DNA of 64,000 nucleotides from Xylocopa sonorina. Its lineage: Eukaryota > Arthropoda > Insecta > Hymenoptera > Apidae. Numbering within the stretch: position 1 is the first letter of the stretch; every line of letters begins with the position of its first letter. The stretch is taken from positions 1,612,001-1,676,000 of the forward strand of contig NW_027490096.1 of the NCBI RefSeq assembly GCF_050948175.1, given 5' to 3'. The notes beneath the pieces are model-generated. The model did no database searches. It was not told the origin of the DNA and saw only the letters and a program-made list of their open reading frames with translations. The position numbers and the translations under genes are program-made. Below, in pieces: positions 28,401 to 41,980 of the stretch.

Positions 28401-28845
28401 GCTATTTAAGAAGCAGTAGATCTCTACTGCTTCGATACGTAGACATCTGACAACGCTATTTCCTAGCAAGGAAGTGTCGCATTTACATTCATTTGAAGTG
28501 TATGCGACGTATACAAGACACTTCGCAATGAATATTATATCTTATCATGAGACATAGAAATGAGATGCGATATCGCGTTTTGAGAAGCATTAGCACTCTA
28601 ATGCTACGATACGTAGACATCTGCAGACGCTACTTCCTAGCAAGGAAGTGTCGCATTTACATTCTTTTGAAGTGTAGACGAGATATACATATCACTGCAC
28701 AATGAATATTATATCTTATCATGAAACATAGAAATGAGATGCGATATGGCGATTTAAGAAGCAGTAGATCCCGATTGCTTCGATACCTAGCCATCTGCCA
28801 ACGCTATTTCCTAGCAAGGAAGTGTCGCATTTACATTCATTTGAA

Positions 28846-29150
28846 GTGTATGCGAGGTATACAAGACACTTCGCAATGAATATTATATCTTATCATGAAA
28901 CATTGAAATGAGATGCGATATCGCTATTTTAGAAGCATTAGAACTGTATTGCTTCGATACCTAGACATCTGCAAACGCTATTTCCTAGAAAGGAAGTGAC
29001 GCATTTACATTCATTTGAAGTGTAGACGAGGAATCTTATCATGAGACATAGAAATAATATGCGATATCGCGTTTTAAGAAGTATAAGAAATCTATTGCTT
29101 CGATACGTAGACATCTGCAAACGCTAATTCCTAGCAAGGAAGTGTCGCAT
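28846..29150. repeat. HOR fragment between two register jumps
   Basis: From about 28,846 the sequence matches HOR positions about 2,095-2,390 (offset 26,751), including the 146-bp short monomer. At about 29,122-29,151 it switches to HOR position about 4,640 (offset 24,508). Relative to a continuous HOR the first jump removes about 2,783 bp (16 monomers). The second removes 2,243 bp, which is 13 monomers less the 19 bp missing from the 155-bp monomer. Both jumps keep the monomer phase, as expected from unequal crossing-over. Confidence 0.85.
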
Positions 29151-32100
29151 TTGCATTCATTTGAAGTGTGTGCGAGGTATACATAACACTTCGCAATGAA
29201 TATTATATCTTATCGTGAAACATAGATATGAGATGCGATATCGCGTTTTGAGATGCAATAGAAATATAATGCTGCGATACGCAGAAATCTGCTAACGCTA
29301 TTTCCTAGCAAGGAAGTGTCGTATTAACATTCTTTTGAAGTGGATGCGAGGTATACATAACACTTCGCACTGAATATTATATGTTGTCACGAAACATAGA
29401 AATGAGATGCGATATCTCGTTTTAAGAAGCATTATAACATGCTTGCTACGATACGTAGACATCTGCAAACTCTATTTCCTAGCAAGGTAGTGTCGCATTT
29501 ACATTCATTTGAAGTGAATACGAGGAATACATGAAACTTCGCAATGAATATTATTTCTTATCTTGAAGCATAGAAATGAGATGCGATATTCCGATTCAAG
29601 AAGCATTAGAACTCTATTGCTTCGATACGTAGACGTCTGCAAACGCTATTTCCTAGCAAGGAACTGTCGCATTTACATTCATTTGAAGTGTATGCGATGT
29701 ATACGTGACACTTCGCAATAAGTATTATATCTTTTCATGAAACATAGAAATGAGATGCGATATCGCGTTTTAAGATGCAATAGAAATCTAATGCTACGAT
29801 ACGTAGACATCTGCAAACTCTATTTCCTAGCAAGGAAGTGTCGCATTTACATTCTTTTGAAGTGAATGCGAGGTATACATGACACTTCGCAATTAATATT
29901 ATAACTTATCATGAAGCATGGTATTGAGATGCGATATCCCGTTTCAAGAAGCATTAGAACTCTATTGCTTCGATACGTAGATATCTGCAATCGCTACTTC
30001 CTAGCAAGGAACTGTCGCATTTACATTCATTTGAAGTGTATGCGAGGTATACATAACACTTCGCAATGAATATTATATCTTATCGTGAAACATAGATATG
30101 AGATGCGATATCGCGTTTTGAGATGCAATAGAAATATAATGCTACGATACGCAGAAATCTGCAAACGCTATTTCCTAGCAAGAAAGTGTCGCATTAACAT
30201 TCTTTTGAAGTGTATGCGAGGTATACATAACACTTCGCAATGAATATTATATGTTGTCACGAAACATAGAAATGAGATGCGATATCTCGTTTTAAGAAGC
30301 ATTATAACACGCTTGCTACGATACGTAGACATCTGCAAACTGTATTTCCTAGCAAGGAAGTGTCGCATTTACATTCATTTGAAGTGAATACGAGGAATAC
30401 ATGAAACTTCGCAATGAATATTATTTCTTATCTTGAAGCATAGAAATGAGATGCGATATTCCGATTCAAGAAGCATTAGAACTCTATTGCTTCGATACGT
30501 AGACGTCTGCAAACGCTATTTCCTAGCAAGGAACTGTCGCATTTACATTCATTTGAAGTGTATGCGATGTATACGTGACACTTCACAATAAATATTATAT
30601 CTTTTCATGAAACATGGAAATGAGATGCGATATCGCGTTTTAAGATGAAATAGAAACCTAATGCTACGATACGCAGAAATCTGCAAACGCTATTTCCTAG
30701 CAAGGAAGTGTCGCATTTACATTCTTTTGAAGTGAATGCGAGGTATACATGACACTTCGCAATTGGTATTATATCTTATCATGAAACATGGAAATGAGAT
30801 GCGATATCCCGTTTCAAGAAGCATTAGAACTCTACTGCTTCGATACGTAGACATCCGCAATCGCTACTTCCTAGCAAGGAAGTGTCGCATTTACATTCAT
30901 TTGAAGTGTATGCGAGGTATACATAACACTTCGCAATGAACATTACATCTTATCGTGAAACATAGATATGAGATGCGATATCGCGTTTTGAGGTGCAATA
31001 GAAATATAATGCTGCGATACGCAGAAATCTGCAAACGCTCTTTCCTAGCAAGGAAGTGTCGCATTTACATTCATTTGATGTGTATGCGAGGTATACATAA
31101 CACTTCGCAATGAATATTATATCTTATCATCAAACATAGAAATGAGATGCGATATCGCGTTTTGAGAAGCATTAGAGCTCTAATGCTACTATACGCAGGC
31201 ATCTGCAAGCGCTATTTCCTAGCAAGGAAGTGCCGCATTTACATTCATTTGAAGTGTATGCGAGGTATAAGTGGCTTTTCGCAGTGAATATTATATCCTA
31301 TCATGAAACATAGGAATGTGATGCGATATCGCGTTTTAAGAAGCATTAGAACACTATTGCTTCGATACGTAGATATCTGCAGACGATATTTCCTAGCAAG
31401 GTAGTGTCGCATTTACATTCTTTTGAAGTGAATACGAGGTATACATAACACTCCACAATGAATATTATATCTTATCATGAAAAATAGAATTGAGATGCGA
31501 TATCGCGTTTTGAGAAGCATTAGAACTCTAATGCTATGATACGTAGACATCTGCAAACGCTATATCCTAGCAAGGAAGTGTCGCATTTACATTCATTTGA
31601 AGTGAATACGAGATATGCATGGCACTTCGCAATGAATATTATACCTCATCATGAAACATAGAAATGAGATGCGACATCTCGTTTTAAGAAGCATTAGAAT
31701 TCTATTGTTTCGATACCTAGACAACTGTAAACGCTATTTCCTAGCAAGTATGTGTCGCATTTACTTTCTTTTGAAGTGAATACGAGGTATACACGACACT
31801 TCGTAATGAATATTATATCTTATCATGCAACACAGAAATGATTGGCGATATCGCGTTTTAAGAAGCATTAGAACTCTATTGCTCCGATACGTAGACATCT
31901 GGTAACGTAATTTTCTAGAAAGAAGTGTCGCACTTACATTCATTTGATGTGTATCCGAGATATGCATGACACTTCGCATTGAATATTATATCTCATCATG
32001 AAACATAGAAATGAGATGCGATATCGCGTTTTGAGAAGCATTAGAACTCTACTGCTTCGATACGTAGATATCTGCGAACGCTACTTCCTAGCAAGGAAGT

Positions 32101-32820
32101 GTCGCATTTACATTCATGTGAAGTGTGTCCGAGGTATACATGACACTTCGAAATGAATATTATAACTTATCATGAAACATAGAAATAAGATGCGACATCG
32201 CGTTCTGAGAAGCATTAGAACTCTATTGCATCGATACGTAGACATTTGCAAACGCTACTTCCTAGCAAGGAAGTGTCGCATTTACATTGTTTTGAAGTGA
32301 ATACGAGGTATGCATGTCACTTCGCAATTTATATTATATCTTATCATGAAACATAGAAATGAGTGGCGATATCGCGTTTTAAGAGGCACTAGAACTCTAA
32401 TGCTATGATACGTAGATATCTGCAGACGCTATTTCATAGGAAGGAAGTGTCGCATTTACATTCTTTTGAAGTGAATACGAGGTATACGTGACACTTCGTA
32501 ATGAATATTACATCTTATCATAAGACATAGAAAGGAGATGCGATATCGCGAATTAAGAAGCATTAGAACTCTATTGCTTCGATACGTAGAAATCTGCAGT
32601 CGCTATTGCCTAGTAAGGAAGTGTCGCATTAACATTCATTTGAAGTGTAAACGAGCTATACATGACAAGTGGCAATGAATATTATATCTTATCATGAAGC
32701 ATAGAAATGAGATGCGATATCGCGTTTTGAGAAGCATTAGAACTCTAATGCTACGATACGTAGACATCTGCAAACGCTATATCCTAGCAAGGAAGTGTCG
32801 CATTTACATTCATTTGAAGT
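29151..32820. repeat. Partial HOR copy (HOR positions about 4,640-8,310)
   Basis: This segment follows HOR copy 1 at offset 24,508-24,509: 30,168 pairs with 5,660, 30,736 with 6,228 and 31,761 with 7,252. It carries the nested pentamer and most of region B, without the 378- and 39-bp deletions of copy 3. A few private substitutions are present, for example 'acgctctttcc' near 31,036. From about 32,740 it grades into the secondary HOR zone. Confidence 0.88.
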
Positions 32821-32994
32821 GTAAACGATATAAACATAACACTGCACAATGAATATTATATCTCATCATGAATCATAGAAATGAGATGCGATATCGCGAT
32901 TTAAGAAGCATTGGAACTCTAATGCTACGATACGTAGACATCTGCAGACGCTACTTCCTAGCAAGGAAGTGCCGCATTTACATTCTTTTGAAGT

Positions 32995-34734
32995 GTAAAC
33001 GATATAAACATAACACTGCACAATGAATATTATATCTCATCATGAAACAGAGAAATGAGATGCGATATCGCGATTTAAGAAGCATTGGAACTCTAATGCT
33101 ACTGTACGTAGACATCTGCAAACGCTATTTCCTAGCAAGGAAGTGTCGCAATTACATTCTTTTGAAGTGAATACGAGGCATACGTGACACTTCGCAATTA
33201 TTATTATATCCTATCACGAAACATAGAAATGAGATGCGATATCGCTTTATAACAAGCGTAAGAAAGCTCCTGCTACGATACGTAGACATCTGCAAACGCT
33301 ATTTCCTAGAAAGGAAGCGTCGCATTCATATTCTTTTGAAGTGATTACGAGGTATACATAACACTCCACATCGAATATTATATCTTATCAAGAAACATAG
33401 AAATGAGATGCGATATTGCGATTTAAGAAGCAGTAGATATCTATTGCTTCGATACGTAGACATCTGCCAACGCTATTTCCTAGGAAGGAAGTGTCGCATT
33501 TACATTCATTTGAAGTGTATGCGAGGTATACAAGACACTTCGCAATAAATATTATATATTATAATGAAACATAGAAATGAGATGCGATGTCGCGTTTTAA
33601 GAAGCATTAGAACACTATTGCTACGATACGTAGACATCTGCAGACGCTATTTCCTAGCAAGGGAGTGTCGCGTTTACATTCATTTGAAGTGTATGCAAGG
33701 TATACATTACACTTCGCAATGATTATTATATATTATCATGAAACATAGAAATGAGATGCGATATCGCGTTTTGAGAAGCATTAGAACTCTAGTGCTACGA
33801 TACGTAGACATCTGCAAACGCTATATCCTAGCAAGGAAGTGTCGCATTTACATTCATTTGAAGTGTAAACGATATAAACATAACACTGCACAATGAATAT
33901 TATATCTCATCATGAAACATAGAAATGAGATGCGATATCGCGATTTAAGAAGCATTGGAACTCTAATGCTACTGTACGTAGACATCTGCAAACGCTATTT
34001 CCTAGCAAGGAAGTGTCGCAATTACATTCTTTTGAAGTGAATACGAGGCATACGTGACACTTCGCAATTATTATTATATCCTATCACGAAACATAGAAAT
34101 GAGATGCGATATCGCTTTATAACAAGCGTTAGAAAGCTCCTGCTACGATACGTAGACATCTGCAAACGCTATTTCCTAGAAAGGAAGCGTCGCATTCATA
34201 TTCTTTTGAAGTGATTACGAGGTATACATAACACTCCACATCGAATATTATATCTTATCAAGAAACATAGAAATGAGATGCGATATTGCGATTTAAGAAG
34301 CAGTAGATATCTATTGCTTCGATACGTAGACATCTGCCAACGCTATTTCCTAGGAAGGAAGTGTCGCATTTACATTCATTTGAAGTGTATGCGAGGTATA
34401 CAAGACACTTCGCAATAAATATTATATATTATAATGAAACATAGAAATGAGATGCGATGTCGCGTTTTAAGAAGCATTAGAACACTATTGCTACGATACG
34501 TAGACATCTGCAGACGCTATTTCCTAGCAAGGGAGTGTCGCGTTTACATTCATTTGAAGTGTATGCAAGGTATACATTACACTTCGCAATGATTATTATA
34601 TATTATCATGAAACATAGAAATGAGATGCGATATCGCGTTTTGAGAAGCATTAGAACTCTAATGCTACGATACGTAGACATCTGCAAACGCTATATCCTA
34701 GCAAGGAAGTGCCGCATTTACATTCATTTGAAGT
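32995..34734. repeat. Secondary HOR: 870-bp pentamer, two tandem copies
   Basis: The diagnostic GTAAACGATATAAACATAAC monomer starts at 32,995, 33,865 and 34,735, exactly 870 bp apart. Each unit has five recognisable monomers: a ('gtaaacgatataaac'), b ('aggcatacgtgac', 'cgctttataacaagc'), c ('gtgattacgagg', 'ccacatcgaatatt'), d ('caataaatattatatatt') and e ('atgcaaggtatacattac'). The two units differ at only a few bases. This is a separate family of HOR from the 9,693-bp unit, sharing only type a with it. Confidence 0.9.
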
Positions 34735-35519
34735 GTAAACGATATAAACATAACACTGCACAATGAATATTATATCTCATCATGAAACATAGAAATGAGA
34801 TGCGATATCGCGATTTAAGAAATATTGGAACTCTAATGCTACGATACGTAGACATCTGCAGACGCTACTTCCTAGCAAGGAAGTGCCGCATTTACATTCT
34901 TTTGAAGTGTAAACGATATAAACATAACACTGCACAATGAATATTATATCTCATCATGAAACATAGAAATGAGATGCGATATCGCGATTTAAGAAGCATT
35001 GGAACTCTAATGCTACTGTACGTAGACATCTGCAAACGCTATTTCCTAGCAAGGAAGTGTCGCAATTACATTCTTTTGAAGTGAATACGAGGCATACGTG
35101 ACACTTCGCAATTATTATTATATCCTATCACGAAACATAGAAATGAGATGCGATATCGCTTTATAACAAGCGTTAGAAAGCTCCTGCTACGATACGTAGA
35201 CATCTGCCAACGCTATTTCCTAGCAAGGAAGTGTCGCATTTACATTCATTTGAAGTGTATGCGAGGTATACAAGACACTTCGCAATAAATATTATATATT
35301 ATAATGAAACATAGAAATGAGATGCGATATCGCGATTTAAGCAGCATTAGAACTCTATTGCTTCGATACGTAGAAATCTGCAGTCGCTATTGCCTAGTAA
35401 GGAAGTGTCGCATTAACATTCATTTGAAGTGTAAACGAGGTATACATGACACGTGGCAATGAATATTATATCTTATCATGAAGCATAGAAATGAGATGCG
35501 ATATCGCGTTTTGAGAAGC
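34735..35519. repeat. Truncated pentamer units of the secondary HOR
   Basis: An extra a-type monomer (34,735-34,908) precedes another a-b pair, which then switches to a d-like monomer and to a region-B-like monomer with 'gcagtcgctattgcctagtaagg'. The same series recurs at 39,430-40,214 (offset 4,695), so the irregular order was itself copied. Confidence 0.8.
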
Positions 35520-37810
35520 ATTAGAGCTCTAATGCTACTATACGCAGGCATCTGCAAGCGCTATTTCCTAGCAAGGAAGTGCCGCATTTACATTCATTTG
35601 AAGTGTATGCGAGGTATAAGTGGCTTTTCGCAGTGAATATTATATCCTATCATGAAACATAGGAATGTGATGCGATATCGCGTTTTAAGAAGCATTAGAA
35701 CTCTATTGCTTCGATACGTAGATATCTGCAGACGATATTTCCTAGGAAGGTAGTGTCGCATTTACATTCTTTTGAAGTGAATACGAGGTATACATAACAC
35801 TCCACAATGAATATTATATCTTATCATGAAAAATAGAATTGAGATGCGATATCGCGTTTTGAGAAGCATTAGAACTCTAATGCTATGATACGTAGACATC
35901 TGCAAACGCTATATCCTAGCAAGGAAGTGTCGCATTTACATTCATTTGAAGTGAATACGAGATATGCATGGCACTTCGCAATGAATATTATACCTCATCA
36001 TGAAACATAGAAATGAGATGCGACATCTCGTTTTAAGAAGCATTAGAACTCTATTGTTTCGATACCTAGACAACTGTAAACGCTATTTCCTAGCAAGTAT
36101 GTGTCGCATTTACTTTCTTTTGAAGTGAATACGAGGTATACACGACACTTCGTAATGAATATTATATCTTATCATGCAACACAGAAATGATTGGCGATAT
36201 CGCGTTTTAAGAAGCATTAGAACTCTATTGCTCCGATACGTAGACATCTGGTAACGTAATTTTCTAGAAAGAAGTGTCGCACTTACATTCATTTGATGTG
36301 TATCCGAGATATGCATGACACTTCGCATTGAATATTATATCTCATCATGAAACATAGAAATGAGATGCGATATCGCGTTTTGAGAAGCATTAGAACTCTA
36401 CTGCTTCGATACGTAGATATCTGCGAACGCTACTTCCTAGCAAGGAAGTGTCGCATTTACATTCATGTGAAGTGTGTCCGAGGTATACATGACACTTCGA
36501 AATGAATATTATAACTTATCATGAAACATAGAAATAAGATGCGACATCGCGTTCTGAGAAGCATTAGAACTCTATTGCATCGATACGTAGACATTTGCAA
36601 ACGCTACTTCCTAGCAAGGAAGTGTCGCATTTACATTGTTTTGAAGTGAATACGAGGTATGCATGTCATTTCGCAATTTATATTATATCTTATCATGAAA
36701 CATAGAAATGAGTGGCGATATCGCGTTTTAAGAGGCACTAGTACTCTAATGCTATGATACGTAGATATCTGCAGACGCTATTTCATAGGAAGGAAGTGTC
36801 GCATTTACATTCTTTTGAAGTGAATACGAGGTATACGTGACACTTCGTAATGAATATTACATCTTATCATAAGACATAGAAAGGAGATGCGATATCGCGA
36901 ATTAAGAAGCATTAGAACTCTATTGCTTCGATACGTAGAAATCTGCAGTCGCTATTGCCTAGTAAGGAAGTGTCGCATTAACATTCATTTGAAGTGTTAA
37001 CGAGCTATACATGACACGTGGCAATGAATATTATATCTTATCATGAAGCATAGAAATGAGATGCGATATCGCGTTTTGAGAAGCATTAGAACTCTAATGC
37101 TACGATACCTAGACATCTGCAAACGCTATTTCCTAGCAGGGAAGTGCCGCATTTACATTCATTTGAAGTGTAAACGATATAAACATAACACTGCACAATG
37201 AATATTATATCTCATCATGAAACAGAAATGAGATGCGATATCGCGATTTAAGAAGCATTGGAACTCTATTGCTTCGATACATAGACATGTGCAAGCGCTA
37301 CTTCCTAGCAAGGAAGTATCGTATTTACATTCTTTTAATGTCAATTCAAGGAATACACGGCACTTCGCAATGAATATTATATCCTATCATAAAACATTGA
37401 AATGAGATGCGATATCGCTATTTAAGAAGCAGTAGATCTGTACTGCTTCGATACGTAGACATCTGACAACGCTATTTCCTAGCAAGGAAGTGTCGCATTT
37501 ACATTCATTTGAAGTGTATGCGACGTATACAAGACACTTCGCAATGAATATTATATCTTATCATGAGACATAGAAATGAGATGCGATATCGCGTTTTGAG
37601 AAGCATTAGAACTCTAATGCTACGATACGTAGACATCTGCAGACGCTACTTCCTAGCAAGGAAGTGTCGCATTTACATTCTTTTGAAGTGTAGACGAGAT
37701 ATACATATCACTGCACAATGAATATTATATCTTATCATGAAACATAGAAATGAGATGCGATATGGCGATTTAAGAAGCAGTAGATCCCGATTGCTTCGAT
37801 ACCTAGCCAT
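35520..37810. repeat. Region B of the main HOR embedded in the secondary HOR zone
   Basis: The segment follows HOR positions about 6,660-8,950 at offset about 28,858 (36,110 pairs with 7,252). It is bounded on both sides by secondary-HOR monomers. Small private changes include loss of 'cata' in the monomer near 37,222 and 'atctgtactgc' near 37,437. The same block lies 4,349 bp upstream (25 monomers less one base), so this is another mosaic transfer. Confidence 0.85.
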
Positions 37811-37863
37811 CTGCAGACGCTACTTCCTAGCAAGGAAGTGCCGCATTTACATTCTTTTGAAGT

Positions 37864-40299
37864 GTAAACGATATAAACATAACACTGCACAATGAATATT
37901 ATATCTCATCATGAAACATAGAAATGAGATGCGATATCGCGATTTAAGAAGCATTGGAACTCTAATGCTACTGTACGTAGACATCTGCAAACGCTATTTC
38001 CTAGCAAGGAAGTGTCGCAATTACATTCTTTTGAAGTGAATACGAGGCATACGTGACACTTCGCAATTATTATTATATCCTATCACGAAACATAGAAATG
38101 AGATGCGATATCGCTTTATAACAAGCGTTAGAAAGCTCCTGCTACGATACGTAGACATCTGCAAACGCTATTTCCTAGAAAGGAAGCGTCGCATTCATAT
38201 TCTTTTGAAGTGATTACGAGGTATACATAACACTCCACATCGAATATTATATCTTATCAAGAAACATAGAAATGAGATGCGATATTGCGATTTAAGAAGC
38301 AGTAGATATCTATTGCTTCGATACGTAGACATCTGCCAACGCTATTTCCTAGGAAGGAAGTGTCGCATTTACATTCATTTGAAGTGTATGCGAGGTATAC
38401 AAGACACTTCGCAATAAATATTATATATTATAATGAAACATAGAAATGAGATGCGATGTCGCGTTTTAAGAAGCATTAGAACACTATTGCTACGATACGT
38501 AGACATCTGCAGACGCTACTTCCTAGCAAGGAAGTGCCGCATTTACATTCTTTTGAAGTGTAAACGATATAAACATAACACTGCACAATGAATATTATAT
38601 CTCATCATGAAACATAGAAATGAGATGCGATATCGCGATTTAAGAAGCATTGGAACTCTAATGCTACTGTACGTAGACATCTGCAAACGCTATTTCCTAG
38701 CAAGGAAGTGTCGCAATTACATTCTTTTGAAGTGAATACGAGGCATACGTGACACTTCGCAATTATTATTATATCCTATCACGAAACATAGAAATGAGAT
38801 GCGATATCGCTTTATAACAAGCGTTAGAAAGCTCCTGCTACGATACGTAGACATCTGCAAACGCTATTTCCTAGAAAGGAAGCGTCGCATTCATATTCTT
38901 TTGAAGTGATTACGAGGTATACATAACACTCCACATCGAATATTATATCTTATCAAGAAACATAGAAATGAGATGCGATATTGCGATTTAAGAAGCAGTA
39001 GATATCTATTGCTTCGATACGTAGACATCTGCCAACGCTATTTCCTAGGAAGGAAGTGTCGCATTTACATTCATTTGAAGTGTATGCGAGGTATACAAGA
39101 CACTTCGCAATAAATATTATATATTATAATGAAACATAGAAATGAGATGCGATGCCGCGTTTTAAGAAGCATTAGAACACTATTGCTACGATACGTAGAC
39201 ATCTGCAGACGCTATTTCCTAGCAAGGGAGTGTCGCGTTTACATTCATTTGAAGTGTATGCAAGGTATACATTACACTTCGCAATGATTATTATATATTA
39301 TCATGAAACATAGAAATGAGATGCGATATCGCGTTTTGAGAAGCATTAGAACTCTAATGCTACGATACGTAGACATCTGCAAACGCTATATCCTAGCAAG
39401 GAAGTGCCGCATTTACATTCATTTGAAGTGTAAACGATATAAACATAACACTGCACAATGAATATTATATCTCATCATGAAACATAGAAATGAGATGCGA
39501 TATCGCGATTTAAGAAGTATTGGAACTCTAATGCTACGATACGTAGACATCTGCAGACGCTACTTCCTAGCAAGGAAGTGCCGCATTTACATTCTTTTGA
39601 AGTGTAAACGATATAAACATAACACTGCACAATGAATATTATATCTCATCATGAAACATAGAAATGAGATGCGATATCGCGATTTAAGAAGCATTGGAAC
39701 TCTAATGCTACTGTACGTAGACATCTGCAAACGCTATTTCCTAGCAAGGAAGTGTCGCAATTACATTCTTTTGAAGTGAATACGAGGCATACGTGACACT
39801 TCGCAATTATTATTATATCCTATCACGAAACATAGAAATGAGATGCGATATCGCTTTATAACAAGCGTTAGAAAGCTCCTGCTACGATACGTAGACATCT
39901 GCCAACGCTATTTCCTAGCAAGGAAGTGTCGCATTTACATTCATTTGAAGTGTATGCGAGGTATACAAGACACTTCGCAATAAATATTATATATTATAAT
40001 GAAACATAGAAATGAGATGCGATATCGCGATTTAAGCAGCATTAGAACTCTATTGCTTCGATACGTAGAAATCTGCAGTCGCTATTGCCTAGTAAGGAAG
40101 TGTCGCATTAACATTCATTTGAAGTGTAAACGAGGTATACATGACACGTGGCAATGAATATTATATCTTATCATGAAGCATAGAAATGAGATGCGATATC
40201 GCGTTTTGAGAAGCATTAGAACTCTAATGCTACGATACCTAGACATCTGCAAACGCTATTTCCTAGCAGGGAAGTGCCGCATTTACATTCATTTGAAGT
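37864..40299. repeat. Secondary HOR, second block (4 + 5 + 1 + 4 monomers)
   Basis: The a-type landmark occurs at 37,864, 38,560, 39,430, 39,604 and 40,300, giving units of 696, 870, 174 and 696 bp. Monomer orders are a-b-c-d, then a-b-c-d-e, then a variant a, then a-b-d plus a region-B-like monomer. Integral monomer lengths indicate in-register unequal exchange. After 40,300 one last a-type monomer diverges within its length and regular order ends. Confidence 0.87.
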
Positions 40300-41689
40300 G
40301 TAAACGATATAAACATAACACTGCACAATGAATATTATATCTCATCATGAAACATAGAAATGAGATGCGATATCGCGTTTAAAGTAGCATTAGAACACTA
40401 TTGCTTCGATACGTAGACATCTGGATACGCTATTTGCTAGAATGGAAGTGTCGCATTGACATTCTTTTGAAGTGAATACGAGGTATACGAAGCACTCCAC
40501 AATGAGTATTATATCTTATCATGAAACATAGAAATGGGATGCGATATCGCGTTTTATGAAGCGGTAGAACTCTATTGCTACGATACGTAGACATCTGCAA
40601 ACGCTATTTCCTAGGAAGGAGGTGTCGCATTTACATTCCTTTGAAGTGAATGCCAGGTATACATGACACTCCGCAATGAATATTATATCTTATCATGAAA
40701 CGTAGAAATGAGATGCGATATCGCGATTTAAAAAGCATTAGAATTCTATTGCTACGATACGTTGACATCTGCGAACGCTAGTTATTAGCAAGGAAGTGTC
40801 GCATTACATTCCTTTGAAGTGAATACGAGGTATACATAGCACTGCACAATGATTATTATATCTTATCATGAAACATAGAAATGAGATGCGATATCGCGAA
40901 TCTAGAAGCATTAGAAATCTATTTCTTCGATACGTAGACATCTGCAAACGCGATTTCCTAGCAGGGAAGTGTCGCATTTACATTGTTTTCAAGAGAATAC
41001 GAAGTACACATGACATTTCGCAATGAATATTGAATCTTATCATGAAACATAGAAATGAGATGCGATATCGCGTCTTAAGAAGAATTAAAACTCTATTGCT
41101 TCAATACGTAGACATCTGCCAACGCTATTTCCTAGCAAGGAAGTGTCGCATTTACATTCTTTTGAAGTGAATACGAGGTTATAATAACACTCCACAATGA
41201 ATATTATATCTTATCATGAAACATAGAAATGAGATGCGATATCGCGTTTTAAGAAGCATTAGAACACTATTGCTTCGATACGTAGATATCTGGAAACGTA
41301 ATTTCCTAGAAAGGGAGTGTTGCATTTACATTCGTTTGAATTGCAGACGAGGAATACATAACACTTCGCAATGAATATTATATCTTAGCATGAGACATAG
41401 AAATGAGGGGCGATATTGCGTTATAAGAAGCATTAGAACTCTATTTCTTCGATACGTGGACATCTGGAAACGCTATTTCCTAGAAAGGAAGTGTCGCATT
41501 TACATACATTTGATGTGTATGCGAGGTATACAAGCCACTTCGAAATGAATATTATATCTTATCATGAAACATAGAAATGAGATGGTACATCTCGTTTTAA
41601 GAAGCATTAGTAATCTATTGCTACGTAGATATCTGCAGACGCTACTTCCCAGCAAGGAAGTGTCGCATTTACATTCTATTGAAGTGAAT

Positions 41690-41980
41690 ACGAGGTATAC
41701 ATAACACTGCACAATGAATATTATATCTTAGCATGAGACATAGAAATGAGGGGCGATATCGCGTTATAAGAAGCATTAGAACTCTATTGCTTCGATACGT
41801 AGACATCTGGAAACGCTATTTCCTAGAAAGGAAGTGGCGCATTTACATACATTTGAAGAGTAGACGAGGAATACATAACACTTCGCAATGTCACATAGCA
41901 ATGAAATGCGATACCGCATTTTGAGAAGCATTAGAACTCCAATGCTACGATACGTAGACATCTGCAAACGCTCTTTCCTA
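41690..41980. repeat. HOR-related fragment in diverged zone
   Basis: The monomers 'cttagcatgagacatag', 'gaggggcgatatcgcgttataag' and the 19-bp-short 'cgcaatgtcacatagcaatg' type match HOR positions about 2,770-3,050 with scattered substitutions. Another monomer of the same 'gaggggcgatattgcg' type precedes it at about 41,390. The fragment is either an old ancestor of this part of the HOR or a transferred copy. Confidence 0.8.

Larger units (their letters stand above)
19387..28845. repeat. HOR copy 3, rearranged and incomplete
   Basis: The third unit starts in register at 19,387. Its offset to copy 1 changes along its length: 19,386 up to about 21,118, then 20,256 after an 870-bp gain, 19,878 after a 378-bp loss at 25,136/25,137, 19,839 after a 39-bp loss at 25,480/25,481, and about 19,841 by 28,780. 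Near 28,845, equivalent to HOR position about 9,000, the register jumps, so the last ~0.7 kb of the unit is absent. Base-level identity outside these events is very high; C/T changes near 20,592 and 20,667 are among the few differences seen. Confidence 0.92.
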
